From positions 124,001 through 188,000 of the forward strand of contig JAQJVL010000689.1 in the NCBI GenBank assembly GCA_035578905.1: a stretch of 64,000 bases of DNA. The letters run 5' to 3'. The notes beneath the pieces are model-generated. The model had not been told where the DNA came from, searched no databases, and saw only the letters and a list, made by a program, of their open reading frames with translations. Origin of the DNA: Stictocephala bisonia. Its lineage: Eukaryota; Arthropoda; Insecta; Hemiptera; Membracidae. The translations under genes were made by a program, and so were the position numbers. Of the stretch, positions 1 through 12,111 are shown piece after piece; position 1 is the stretch's first letter; every line of letters starts with the position of its first letter.

Positions 1-139
1 TGAGATGAATCTTTGAATTTCCACTTTTCTTTAGAAATAGAAGCATTGAGGAGAGCAATGTTACTTGGCCTTAAGTCAGTTAAGTCTCTTATTGTTTTTG
101 AAATGTTGGGCTCCCTTTCTATTTTATCTCTGCTAAGCA

Positions 140-310
140 TAGGCAAAAGAAGAGCGGGGAGACCACACAATGGATGGATGTCATAAATGAGGATATAATG
201 TTTAAGGTAGAGCAAAAACCTACATAGACAGGGGAAGAGGGAGGAGGCTTGTCAGCACACCTAGCAGACTGGACCTGCTTAAGCTGATATGACGATGATG
301 ATGACGATTT
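140..310 (+). mobile_element. 3' end of a degraded LINE
   Basis: The translated sequence keeps GKRRAGRP, the basic motif found near the C-terminus of LINE polyproteins, and the end runs into ATGACGATGATGATGACGAT, a short GAT-rich tail. The 49.2-49.6 kb fragment ends the same way. Several stops interrupt it. Confidence 0.5.
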
Positions 311-1559
311 CCCAGGTTAACATCTTTGTTTCAGTTGATTAGATTAGAGTATCATTTATACGAAACTATATTTATGCGAAGTATATCTAAACGAAATTAA
401 TCACTAGATAGTAACATAACTATCTAGTGATGTCTAACATAACTATCTAAAATTTATGTCCTCTTTTAATTTTCTTTAATGAAATAGAACTGGTTTGTAG
501 AAAGTGTCTCTTAAATTCAATTTGGTTTGAAAGCTATAGAGTCCAAAATAGTCATATACCCAGTTCAGGAAATTTAAACTTCACTTCTCCCACTTCAGTC
601 ATATCTTAAAAAATTAACTTTTTGCATTTTTAACAAGTAAAATAATACTATATTAATTAACTCCAAAAGCAATGTGGAGGGGTAAAAAAAAGGAAAATAA
701 ATTTATAATATGTTACTACAGGAAAGTAATGTTCATCAATAAACTGCCTGGACGCCCAAGAAGGAAACTGGACAAAAGCTGAGTGGACATCTGACAGCAG
801 CAAATTTCTCAATACTATGTCATGAAAAGCATATTTGATTTAACTTAAAAAGTGTTTTCCAAAATTAAAAAGGAAGAGCATGGCTGTTGCTTTATAATGC
901 TGGATAATAGTGGGTAGTCTGAGTGGTACAACTTGATTGATTTTCACCTAGAAAGAAAACTAGTATTCAATTTTTTAAACACAGCCAACAAAAACAGAGA
1001 TAAAATACAAAGTTTAGGATTTAGATATCATAAATAGTTTGAAAAATATAGTTCAATAAACTAAACATCAGTCATACATAATCTAATCAAATCATTTTTA
1101 TTGATTTAAGACATGTATACATGCATTATCAGTCAATAATCAGCTAGCTAAACATATTTCATAGTACATTGTCAAAATTATCAACCTGCAAAAGATATGA
1201 GTATAGTTCAATTTTTATAATAGTAGACTCGGGCTTCGGAAGCGGTAGTAGACGAGGGGCAAGGAAGAGTACCATTGTAAAAGGCGTCTAACAAACATTC
1301 CCTCAAATTAGATCACTCGATACAAGAATGACTCATCGGATTTTATTCATTTGTTTAGGTTAGTAGTGCACGGCTGAGTCTACGGTTATAAAAATTGTAC
1401 TATACTTCTACTTAGCATTGAGGTATTATTGGTAGCTTTGTCTTAAAATAAACCGACAGTTAGTCGGTTCATAACTAGACTACACCTCACTAATCCCTTA
1501 AACTGTCCTTAAAATAACAATTAATTGCTAGAGTATCTCATATCTATATTTTATAAATA
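311..1559. other. AT-rich sequence, nothing recognised
   Basis: No coding exon, tandem repeat or known element seen. A copy of CTATCTAGTGATGTCTAACA-type sequence (TAACATAACTATCTAGTGATG, then TCTAACATAACTATCTA) repeats briefly near 410-450. Confidence 0.5.
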
Positions 1560-1830
1560 TACTGAGGGACACCCCTGCACAATTCACGTGCCAACCCCGT
1601 CTCTCACTTTACTCGTTACACCTCAGCCTATGACTTTTCACTAAAAATAGTAGTAGGTTATTTGTAGAACGCAAAATCACAATATTCAATTTATTTTCAA
1701 TATTTCACTGGCATTACTTGTATTGATACCTATTTATTAGTTTAAACACCTAGTGAGTGTTTCAGTCTAGAAGTAGTAGCCTATAGCCTACTTCAAACGT
1801 GATGATGATTTCATTTGTTTCTACCCCATG
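1560..1830 (-). mobile_element. Degraded Helitron-like fragment
   Basis: GGGACACCCCTGCACAATTC then ACGTGCCAACCCCGTCTCTC parallels the 3' end of the 51.5 kb element, with the hairpin partly destroyed; similarity fades by about 1830. Confidence 0.45.
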
Positions 1831-2356
1831 TTCTTCAGGGTGAAAATATTGAAAAATTAAGATCTTATTGCATAATTGAGATCAGAGGCAATTTTGTTAA
1901 CACTTCAACTATTTTAATTGGTCAAGAAACAAGGGAGGAGTTGCGTTGACAAAAACAGTGTCCTGTATTATATATAAAGTTTTTTTTAAGCTAAAATCAT
2001 TGGTTTTATATTTTTATAAGCATACAGATAGGTTTCTCATTCAATGTTAAATTTTGTGTCTCAAATTATCAGCTATTTCTGTGGTTCATTGCAGAGCGCT
2101 AATGTATTCCCATGTAAATTTAATGAAGTTTAAACCAAGTACTGTATAGTAGCAGACCTCACTACTAACCAAATTACAGGCACAAATATTCCTATTACAT
2201 GATATTGTTGCAAGCAATAATATAATCAAGGATAAAACTAAACAGAGCTATCAAATTATTAAGCACAACATGAGGACTACATGAAATAGTCATTACAGAT
2301 TTGACCTTGATCAATTATCTTCATTTATTCAATACCCACCCATCTGTTCTCCAACA

Positions 2357-2609
2357 ATGGAAGGGAATGTATCTGTCATTTCAGTCCCAAAAAAGGGTAA
2401 TAAGAAATATGAAAGTATAAATATACTAATAAATAACAAGAGAATAAGCTGTATGACCTTGGACTGTTTTAAAAAATGGATTGTTAGTTTCTTCATAAGT
2501 TTATATTGTGTTGTGATAATTTTCTTGATTTATAAATTGCACAAAAAGAAAGTGACTCCGAAACGTTTATACAGAGTAGTTGCTACTATCATTTACAACA
2601 CCATACAAA
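2357..2609 (+). CDS. Possible exon encoding a single-pass membrane protein
   Basis: The ATG with AACAATGG context starts MEGNVSVISVPKKGNKKYES and reaches a hydrophobic segment IVSFFISLYCVVIIFLIYKL followed by HKKK, then a GTAAGT donor in phase 1. Alternatively a CATTTCAG acceptor lies inside (after 2380). No partner exon or family recognised. Confidence 0.25.
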
Positions 2610-3037
2610 GTAAGTAATGGCTACTCGTTAGATTATGTTTGTAGCTTTATATAGTTGTAAGCTTTTATTAGTACTGGCCCTTCCATTAATTGTGTTGATA
2701 TTTGACAATCACATCAACAAAGCTGAAATAGTATTGATGAAATTAATGATTTTCTGTTATTGCATTAATAACAGAAGCATATTTGGTTCTACTCACTGAC
2801 TATTTAGTGATACATTTTGCTTTTACAAGAAATAAATTAATTAATGAATTAAATTTGTATTATAATTCTTTTTAACATATAATGTGTCAATGTTGAACGC
2901 GTGTAGTAATGGGAGTTTGAAAATATTTATAATGGGAGTGTTTATATACTTTTCAAAGTTTAAATTTTTCAGTATGTACTGCTTTTTATTGATTAAATAT
3001 AAATTTAATGTTCATTCTAAGCATTTCTTATATATCA

Positions 3038-3482
3038 GTTGGCGCTGGTTGCGCAGTGCTGTAACTCAGCTACTTGGGGACATAGTGTTTGGGAGATTGT
3101 AGGCGATAGGTTCCATGCTCAGTTCTCTTAATACCGACACGGCGTCCGCTCAATGGTTGTCATCAATATAGACACTACTAGAGAAGTCTGGAGTATCCGT
3201 TTGAATGGTAGTCAAGGTTCGGATGTTGTGTAGGGGAGAGAACTAAGTGTCAAAACTTGTCAGATAGCTGAAAATCAGACCAACACTACGTGGTTCGGAT
3301 TCTACGTAAAGCTGTAGGTCCCATAGTTGCCCTGGCTATTGGGATATTAATAAATAGTCCTTTCTGAGCTAAGTCGAACTCAGGTAGTAACAATGACTAC
3401 ACTCGTTCATCCACACTCATCACACTCATTCACTCATATTCACCCATATCTCTACAATCGGCATCTTAGAGATGAATAATGA
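3038..3482 (+). mobile_element. SINE family A copy
   Basis: About 445 bp. The tRNA-like head (GGTTGCGCAGTGCTGTAAC, box A-like GGCGCAGTG; box B-like GATAGGTTCCATGCTC) leads into a conserved body (GCTGAAAATCAGACCAACAC; GTAGGTCCCATAGTTGCCC) and a tail ending TCGGCATCTTAGAGATGAAT. The same family recurs at least eight times in the window. Confidence 0.85.
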
Positions 3483-3927
3483 ATCCAACTATTTTAATAT
3501 CAATTTTCTATTACTAACTATTGATATGTCCTTTCATATACTTTATATCTAAATAAGTAAAAAATACAGCCCATTAAAAAAAAGAAGAAGAATAAAATGT
3601 TCTCCACCTCTTATCATAGGTAAAAAGTAAACAGATGTTGTTCCGAACAACTATACTAGGGACACTGATCCTATCAACTTCTGCCCCCATGCCGGACACA
3701 ATAAGTGAATTTCAAGTTGGCCCTATGCCACAGACTAGTGCCTCTACACAGTTGCAAGGTAAATATTATTGAACTGTGAATATTACATGAGGACTGGATT
3801 TTCCTAGGAGCGGAATTTCTCCGCTACGGATAGCGGAGTCCGTGAGCCTCTCCTCATCATGTAATCAAATGGGGCGATTTCTTAGACAGTGGAGAATTTC
3901 TGCGCTGAGTGGCGGACTAAATTTATT

Positions 3928-4206
3928 TGCTCCCACCCGCCCGCCCATACATGTACAGTGGAAATGACCCACCCGCTCACCCATAAACGTACAGTGGAAA
4001 TGACCCACCCGCCCACCTATACACGAACAGATGTATTGACCCACCTGCTAACCCATACACGAACAGTGGTATTGACCCACCCGCCCACCCATACACGAAC
4101 AGTGGTGATGACTCACCCGCCCACCCTTACACGTGCAGTGGTATTGACCCACTCGCCCACCCTTACATGTACAGTAGTATTACATGTGAGTCAATACCAC
4201 TGTACT
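3928..4206 (-). repeat. 36-bp G-rich minisatellite, array 1
   Basis: About seven units of a 36-bp repeat with core CCCACCCGCCCACCCATAC on the plus strand (G-rich strand minus). The last part, from about 4180, is an inverted partial unit. The period is a multiple of three, so it produces spurious open frames (HPPTHTRTVVLT-like); I do not regard it as coding. Confidence 0.95.
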
Positions 4207-4483
4207 TAATTACTGAGTGGTTTAATGTAGTTTCATATGCCATAAGCAGATTGAAGTTCTCACAACAACAGTACTGTATATGTTTTGATTTATTGTAGTT
4301 CTACATTTCACCTTGAGAGTGTAGCACACACTACTTTTACTTGATCAGGTGATCTGTATTTGGTGTTAACCTTTTTTCCTCTGTAATTAAAACATGTGGT
4401 GAAACATGAAAATAAAAAATAAATAATTATTTGTTTTGCAGTTTACTTTTTATGAAAATAAAAGGTGAGACAACCCTCCCACC

Positions 4484-4655
4484 CACCCATACACGTACAG
4501 TGGTATTGACCCACCCGCCCACCCATATACGTACAGTGGTATTGACCCACCCGCCCACCCATATACGTACAGTGGTGTTGACCCAACCGCTCACCCATAC
4601 AAGTACAGTGGTGTTGAACCACCCACCCACCCATACACGTACAGTGGTGTTGATT
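4484..4655 (-). repeat. 36-bp G-rich minisatellite, array 2
   Basis: About five units in the same orientation as array 1, starting right at a C-tract (G-strand 3' end) and ending at GTGTTGATTAAG. Spurious open frames arise in several frames on both strands. Confidence 0.95.
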
Positions 4656-5361
4656 AAGAACAACACGTTAGATTACTCATTGTTTCAACACCAATGGTGA
4701 CTCAGTATAGAGTCGCATTAATAGAGGACGAATCTATGTACGTCAAAACACGCCAAAGGGTTATGATATTCTAGTTATTGTCATATCATTCAATCATATT
4801 CATTGAGAACAGAAGTGTTCTTGTCCCATTCCTGATCTTTCAGTAAACATAACGTGTTTGGAATATGTTGATTCCCTCATAATAAATTTGTAAGGAAGAA
4901 AATTGGTTTTGATCGCCTTAAAAGACATGCCTTGGGAGGCTGGTAAAGCCTTTTCAGGACTAGAACTTACAAGTAATATAAAAGGTGACAAACTATCCCA
5001 AGTTAGTGTCCTCTGCTGATATGGGGAGGGGGGGGGTAACCAGTGGGTATTCGTCCTAAAGAGTCCAGTAGTGTGTACTTGAATGGAAAAAGAAGTATGT
5101 AAATGTGTTCCCCTCCCACTCAACGGAAAAATGCTATTCTCTACAAAAATTCTCTCTAGACTCTTATCTAAAACAACTTAAATACTGTCTCATAGTTGAC
5201 AAATTTAAGATTCTAAATACTCATCCCCAGCAAGTTTCATCAATCAGAAATCGTCCAAATCAGTCTAGTATCTTAAAATATGGACCTAAGGTGTAACCAT
5301 TATGATAAAAACTACATATATTATCAATGTAACAAAAACACCCAAGTACCACTATCAGATG

Positions 5362-5410
5362 AATGAACATGTACAGTGGTTATGACCCTCTCACCTACCA
5401 ATACACGAAC
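5362..5410 (-). repeat. Single degenerate minisatellite unit
   Basis: ACATGTACAGTGGTTATGAC then CCTCTCACCTACCAATACAC resembles one diverged unit of the 36-bp repeat. It lies next to a SINE fragment. Confidence 0.5.
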
Positions 5411-5420
5411 ATTATTGTTC

Positions 5421-5458
5421 AGTAGCTGGGTTACAGCACTGCACCACCAGTGCCAACA
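5421..5458 (-). mobile_element. SINE family A fragment (head only)
   Basis: CAGTAGCTGGGTTACAGCAC continuing to CCAGTGCC is the reverse complement of the first 38 bases of the family. Confidence 0.6.
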
Positions 5459-5959
5459 ATTACTTCATTGAAGAGTCATTTATAAAAATGAACATTAATG
5501 AAGTAATAAGTTAAAACCATGCATATATCCAGCCTCTACTTATTCAAATTATTTTTAAAACATTTTAAAAAAGTGTTACACACTCACCCCAACATTTTCT
5601 AACAAGTTTATTCTAACGCCCAACCATGCATTTTAAAAACATCCTATGACCAGATTCAGTAACACTCCTGGTTAAGCTTGGAACAAACCTGCCCAGTCAT
5701 GGAGGTCCATAAAGAGTTATCCAGGTGAGTATTGTATAAGTATTTTAATTGTGTACTCTCAGCCACCAAATCATAAGATGGACACAAAAAGTTCTGCTAA
5801 AGTTTTCTTTATATGCGTAATAGTATTTGTGTATTCAATGTTGTATTTGTTTCTTTTTAAAAGATTACATTGTTCAAAAGTATTTTAGTTAAATAGAGAT
5901 GTCTGTATTTGTTAAAAAGACTGACACATTTCATTTGCTTAATTTAGATGTTACCAGAA

Positions 5960-6168
5960 TCTATATGTTCTGGTAACCGCATCATGGTGCTATCTAAACT
6001 ATTTACAAGTTAACCAGGTCTTTCACTCATGCTGTAATGAGGCATCCTCAGTGGTATCAGGACTCAGTGGTACCACTGAGGATGCCTCATTACAGAATGA
6101 GTGAAAGACCTGATTATCTTGTAAATAGTGTAGATACACCTTGATGCGGTTGTCATTGGAAAATATAC
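5960..6168. repeat. Palindromic foldback element
   Basis: Arms of about 100 bp with a loop of about 8 bp: GATGCCTCATTACAG and AGTGAAAGACCTG on one side mirror CTTTCACTCATGCTGTAATG on the other, reaching out to CCGCATCATGGTG and CACCTTGATGCGG. Confidence 0.85.
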
Positions 6169-6199
6169 ATTCAACAAATGACACCGGCAGCTTAAGTCA

Positions 6200-7390
6200 G
6201 CTACACCTGCTGCCATATTGGATTTAATTTTCCATGAAGCCAATGTCAATTTCAAAGTAATATTACAGTTTTATTTATGAACATGTAATTTTAAACTTGA
6301 CCTTTTGTGAAAGAGGGCACAAGAGACACTGCCTTATAGCCAAGCGGGGAAGATAAGCAACTGCAACAACTGTTTAAATCAGACAATGGACAGGTGACAA
6401 CAGGTTTTCAGATAGTTGATGGAGTGGCAAATAGTTCCAAAGTGAATATCAGGTAGAGGGTTGGGGGCTCAAGTGAAACAAAACTATCCATTAAAGAATG
6501 TTTATGCCTGATCTAAGATTACATTATGTACTTTTAAAAGTCATTCAAAACTAAAACTGAATTCAGGTTTTCTTTACCTCAATAGGAAATGTTCAACCAT
6601 TAATATGTGCATTATCTAATTTTTCATAATTAACAGACTAGGAGGGAAATAAGGGGAGGGACTGACAAGGTGCTGGCCCTACCATCCACAGAAAACTGGA
6701 GAACTGATAACATCTTAAGTTGAAGGCTATAACTTGACAGCCATTCAGCACACTGTTGGATGCAACATCCGTTTCTTTCTTCTTTGTGGCATTAGTATAT
6801 GGTTCTATAGTTATGAGTCTTAATAAAGAACATGTCTTTCAAAATGCATGTTTTATTTCACTGTGTATTTCGGATGAAATTTCTTTAAAATGCATTAAAA
6901 AGTGTGAAAAAGAGAGGGTTTCTTTATGGTTTTAACCTTGGATCTTCAATCAATGGAACATGCAAATTTGTGACTGTAATTATCACAGTATTAATTATGT
7001 GGATTATGAAGTAAGAGATAATGTTTGCTATGCATAAATAAAACATGTTTATAATCTTTCAAAACTGGGAATTATTATTCTCAAAATTGCTCTACATTAA
7101 GAAGGGAACACGTGCATAACATATGTATTTTATGTCTCTTAACATATGTATTTTTATGTTCCCGTTATTTATATGTCTCTTATTGTCTTCTACACCTATG
7201 TATTGTCCAAATAAACAAATAATATATAAAATAACAGTGCATAAAAAATATATAGAAACACAAGAACATTTTCTCAGTTTCTCACCATCAGTAAAAATTA
7301 CAATTACTATTATCATTGTTTTCTGTGCAACCAATGAATTAAAATATCTATATAAAGAAAACACGTAATGGCGAAAAGTCAACTTCGTTT
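6200..7390. other. AT-rich intergenic sequence
   Basis: Apart from a fragment of repeat family D near 6655-6715 I see no element. Open frames over 7092-7565 outside the exon-like 7393-7541 look like chance. Confidence 0.5.
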
Positions 7391-7392
7391 CT

Positions 7393-7541
7393 TTAAGTAC
7401 GTAGAGAGTGATCTGCTCTGAGTAAACACAGTGCAAGAGAGACAGAGATAATGAGTAAAGCCAGTGTGAGAGCAACAGGGATGTCAGCAGACGGTGCAAC
7501 AAAGACAGTATAGTTGATGTACGCTCTCCCAAACACACTGA
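7393..7541 (-). CDS. Possible last exon encoding a C-terminal membrane anchor
   Basis: A good acceptor (GTGTTTATTCCTTTCAG) opens 48 codons, SVFGRAYINYTVFVAPSADI followed by a hydrophobic helix PVALTLALLIISVSLALCLL and RADHSLRT before TAA. Helix plus short basic tail look like a type I or tail-anchored C-terminus. I do not recognise the family, and no upstream exon of a separate gene was found between here and the CRAL-TRIO stop. The exon is phase-compatible with the CRAL-TRIO exon 6 donor. Confidence 0.4.
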
Positions 7542-8577
7542 CTGAAAGGAATAAACACCCCACAAGATCTATCAAACACTTATCGAACTTGAGTTTTCAA
7601 ACTTGGCTCCGAGCTGAATTTTTAACATAGGGTTTGTACATCTTACAGAGATTTTTATTCATTGATGCAATTGATCATGTTAAATTAAATCCAAGCTGGA
7701 CGGACACCTTTTATTTAAGGAGGGTGTCAATGACTACACCGTAGACCAGTGCCTAAGTTGTACAGAAAATAGTTCCAGCTTCTGGTGGATTTGAACAATC
7801 AAATCCTTGGCTAAAGTACCTACAATGCTCAAGACTTCTCGTTTGTTTCATCAATGGTGAGACTCAATAGTTTTGCATTAATAGACCATTACATACTAGG
7901 CACGCAGAAGTGTTCAAGTATTTCTTTTACTTATCTTGTCTGGTGTATTTTTGTATCCCTTGTCTACCATATATTATTTCCTTTAAATAATTCTGTAAAG
8001 GTTCCCCATGGCTTAAATTTCTATTGAACAGTTTCTAATGTGCTCTGTGTAGATTAGACTGGACACTGACTGTACAGTACATATCAACAAAGAAGATTGA
8101 AGAAGATAGGCCTTCATTTCCAAAGCTAGTTCAAGTTCTGAGTTGAACTATATTGAAAGATAGGTATATTCATAATAATTTGTACTTAAACTATTGTTGA
8201 TGTTCCACATACATTAACTTAGACTTACTACCATGAAACTATAAATTACAAAATAAAATATAACTTTTTACTCAATCTCAACTCATTTACATAATAATAA
8301 GATCTTATAAATCCATCAAGATTTCCACTATATTGCCATCAAATTTGGTTTAAAGTAGCTTGTATTAACAGAGAATTATATAAATAATGTGAAGTGAAAT
8401 AGCCATTGTGGACACTTAACACATTTTCTGTAAATTAATTGAGTAGGATACTAATTTGCATATAAACAATCTAATATGCATAATGTATACTGGTCTTAAC
8501 AGTTGTTCAGAAGCAGCCTGCAAGATCAAATTTGCATTGCTAAGACAAGTAGTAACAATTAAAATAATCAAATCAGT

Positions 8578-8655
8578 AAAACTGGTGGTAGAGTGGTCTA
8601 AGGTGTCAGACTTCGAGCCTGGGCTATAGTTAGTTCACAGGTGTGATATCTATAT
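8578..8655 (+). mobile_element. SINE family B, head fragment
   Basis: GGTGGTAGAGTGGTCTAAGG then GTCAGACTTCGAGCCTGGGC matches the head of family B; the body is not recognisable. Confidence 0.5.
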
Positions 8656-9550
8656 GTGATACTATCTGTTTGAAGGGAGATCTTTTTAACTGTAGTATTA
8701 TTTTTGTCTTAGTTTAGTTTCATTTGTGTCAACATATTGTAATGTATGTTCATTGCGAACTATATTTTTAATAGTTGACACAAATACTGCTTTCCGAGTT
8801 GTATTCTGATATGATTTTCATTGAGTTTTAATGGTTGCTGCTAAAAACCATATGATTTACATACATATATAGGTAGTTTAAGTTTGAATCTAGTTTAACT
8901 GGAAGTCCTTAAAAAATAGTTCATATTAAAAATTAACTCGAGACACTATGAAGATGACTTTAACTAGAATATTAGAGCAGTTAATTTAAATGATTTTGCC
9001 TTTCTTTATAATATATGTTTAAAGTTATTCTTTATGGTAGTAGATCTATGGTTTTTGTGAAAACAAATCAGCTATACTGAAAACAGTAACACACACAATC
9101 AGACAACACAAGTGAAATATCGCAGAGCAACTGCCTCTCCTTAAGTCAGTAGAGAACTTAATTAAAATGCATTCATTTATGCTAAACTCACAATCAGATT
9201 CGTATCGATCCACTTACTAGTAAAAAAAATCAGAAATAACAATTTTTTAAAATTTTAATTTGTTTAAACTAAGCCTTTCAGTTCTTTATTGACTAAAGAA
9301 ACTGCTAAAGGTCTTGAGATAGTTCACCAATGTCTCTATGTGAGTGTGTTTTATTGTCTTCAGCTTACCACCAATACATTGTTTTCTTTTCTTTCTTCAA
9401 AATATTTATTATGAGCACTTTATCTCATTTTTAACTCATATTGTAAGTTGTGCATGTTCAATTTAGGTATTTTTGTTTTTTTAAAGTTAACCTTTCACCA
9501 GAATCTGTTTTAAGATTGAGGATCTAAAATTTTATGCAATGAATTTGTTA

Positions 9551-9760
9551 TTGGCGAGCCAGTGGCCAAGCAGTCTAAGTCGTCAGGACATTGAGCTTGG
9601 GTTAGAGATAGCGCTGTTTCGAATCAGGCCTAGACTGGATGATTTATTAGTAATATTTACCTTTTAGTGTACTGGTTCGCTCCTTACTCTGTCTGAATAA
9701 GTCCCTCGCACAGGTCAATAGTCTATGAGGAATGGGCAGAGTAAGGTTAAGAAGGTCAAT
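9551..9760 (+). mobile_element. SINE family B (tRNA-Leu/Ser-like head)
   Basis: GTGGCCAAGCAGTCTAAG resembles the box A region of class II tRNAs, and TTTCGAATCAGGCC resembles box B. The body runs through TTACTCTGTCTGAATAAG to GGGCAGAGTAAGGTTAAGAA. Other copies are at 23.6, 33.8, 57.1 and 60.6 kb. Confidence 0.75.
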
Positions 9761-11750
9761 AACAAACAATTTTTTATTGACAATAACATTTGCTTCCTAG
9801 TACCACTCAACCATTAGCAAACTTCATATAAACACTGGAAAAACTGCATTAAAATTTGAGTAATGTTCTGTGGATATAAACCCCCCCTCCCAATTCACTG
9901 CCAACTACCCAGCAACAGTTGACTAGTCAGTCTCAACTCACCTGAGGAAAGTGCCAGAGGTACTGAAAATGTTTGTTTTGTTATGTCTTTATTTATTTAC
10001 TACTTCTTAGGTAAGTTTGTTGATGCTCTATCTCTTCTAATGCACTTATTGACAGTAATTATTTCCTTGACTTCCTTCTCCTTATATTTTTCCATATTTC
10101 TACGATCAGCGTCTTAATAATGAATAAGTAAATAAATAAAAATACAAGTATATAAAATAAATGAACAAAAAGGGTAAATTAGAGGTGAACCATGGTACTG
10201 TAAGCAGTAATAAACAAGACCAGAATAATCAACAAAAAAGTCACAACACATTACAGTAGTAATGAATAGAGTGATTCATGGGCGGGGAACAGAACAGTAG
10301 AGAAGTGACAAAAAAAGATCACAGGAGCAGCCTCTTAATAATAGTAAAAACAAGGTGACCTTCGGCAGGAAGGAAATAACTCATATGGTCATAATAAGCA
10401 GTGAGATCCACAAATGGAAGAGAGTACAAATAAACAGAATAACTTATCTTGTTTGAACTTCAATATTTATGCACAAGCAATCTTTAATTATTAAATTCAG
10501 ATACTATGTAGTAATTAAATAATGTTGTCACTCATTATGAGAGTTTTATCACACATCCTGGTTTGATTCACAGGACTTCTGCAGTCTGAAGAAACTGGTA
10601 AGAGAAGTTAAAAATGTGTTTGACATAACTTCAGTGTTTAGGAATTAAAATACCTTAGCTGTGGACTACTTTTATAGTTAGTTATCCTTTATGTATTTTA
10701 GTCATTAACTTCTCAGTGTAGGTGTAAGGAAAGCACAAATAATCCTAGCCTTATTTATTGAGATTTTTTAACAAAATTTCTATTCTGGAAAATCAAAACC
10801 TAAAATCTAAGTAAGTAGTGTGACATAACATCATATAATGTACATTCTGATGACAATGAAGGCTGCGAATAGGTGAAATCTGTTGTGCCACTTCTCTCCC
10901 ATCTTACCAGGTATGTACACCCTTCCTAATACCAGACCAGTCCACCCCTTATCTCTAAAACCAGTCTACCCCTTGTATCTCCAAACCTACCACTGTTCCT
11001 TGGATGAACTTATGTAAAAATATAGTACATTCAATGACATATTTAATACTTGCTCATTAAATACATTTCTGTTAAAGGCAGAACATGGGTACTAAAATGA
11101 TTATTATTGATATTAAAAATGAACTTTATGTCTTTAAAATAAAATTTGTCCATTTTAATTTTATGTAACAAAAATAATACATTTATAAAACAAAATTGAT
11201 AAATAACTTGATATAACTCAATTCAAATAGTATAGTCAAAATATTTTTAGAAGGCTACTAATACAGTAAATATTTTGATTTACAATTTATAAAGTACACT
11301 ATACTTTGAAAATTACAGTAACAAATTAGTTTTATGTTTGGCAGAAGAATGATAGAATAGTATGAAAATATATTTACAAATTGAGTACTCTGATCTACTT
11401 AGGTAAATTACTAGAGGTATTTCAAGTTAATGAGGAGACACTATTTTTCTCCAAGAGGTTTTGATAAATAAGAACCATCAAGTCAACATGAACAGAAGAA
11501 ACTAACTAAAAAACATAGTTTACATCCCCTAATTTCTTATTTATGAGTCCAGAGGCTTTACAGCTTAGGGTGGGCTTCAAAGTACATATAAAGCTATTGT
11601 TACCATATAACATAAACATTAGACAGTTCATCGAGAAACAAGATGTCATGAACTAGAACCCTAGCTTTTCACACTGATACTGCAACAAATATAATACTCA
11701 GTACATTTAGTCTAAGTCCATTTAACTTAATGGTTCAGTAAGTTTTAGCT
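9761..11750. other. AT-rich sequence downstream of the CRAL-TRIO gene
   Basis: A faint SINE A tail (10075-10135, TTTCTACGATCAGCGTCTTA) is present. The 3' end of the CRAL-TRIO transcript probably falls in the right part. Nothing else recognised. Confidence 0.45.
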
Positions 11751-11754
11751 AATA

Positions 11755-11760
11755 TTTAAT
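11755..11760 (-). terminator. Candidate polyadenylation signal (ATTAAA) for the CRAL-TRIO gene
   Basis: This is the nearest ATTAAA-type signal on the minus strand that I found, about 210 bases after the stop. No AATAAA was found on that strand between the stop and about 10759. Either signal could be used. Confidence 0.25.
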
Positions 11761-11968
11761 AGGTATTTTAAAGAGGCATTTAGAAGTATATTTTAAGAGA
11801 AACATTAGGTCAGTGTCATGCATTAAGGATGAGTGCCTAAAAAGGACTATTTCATACTCATTCACTTATAGTAATTTTGATTCCAGTAACTTCTCTTCTG
11901 TTTGCAAAATTAGATTCAGAAAAAGATGATGTGCAATAAACACATTGCTGTATCTCATGCTTGTGGTA

Positions 11969-12111
11969 TCAGTCAATATCCAGTTTCTTGAATGACCCCT
12001 GAATACTGAAAGTGTCAAGTGATTTGCTTTGCCGCTTCGACTCATCTGTTCGGAGCTTTTCATCCTGTCTAAACCAATCAGATTGTGAACGTATTTGCTC
12101 CAATGTTTCCT
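11969..12111 (-). CDS. CRAL-TRIO gene, last coding exon and stop
   Basis: The acceptor TGTTCACAG is followed by AG, which completes a Lys codon with the A of exon 6, then ETLEQIRSQSDWFRQDEKLR and a tail ending IQGSFKKLDID before TGA. Insect paralogues commonly end in a similar short tail after the GSFRKL-like motif. The long open frame on this strand through 12123 is a different frame and is not the coding one. Confidence 0.92.

Noticed and set aside
3889..4209. Open frames over minisatellite arrays (HPPTHTRTVVLT-like and VWVGGWVNTT-like peptides)
   Set aside because: The 36-bp period is divisible by three, so several frames stay open on both strands. The same peptides appear in every array regardless of orientation, and there is no surrounding gene structure.
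7092..7368. Open frames on both strands at 7.1-7.4 kb
   Set aside because: They are low-complexity AT-rich peptides without domain or splice context; only 7393-7541 shows an acceptor plus a coherent membrane segment.
9551..9625. Functional tRNA gene
   Set aside because: The head resembles a class II tRNA, but no complete cloverleaf is possible and the sequence recurs with a common non-tRNA body, so it is a SINE.
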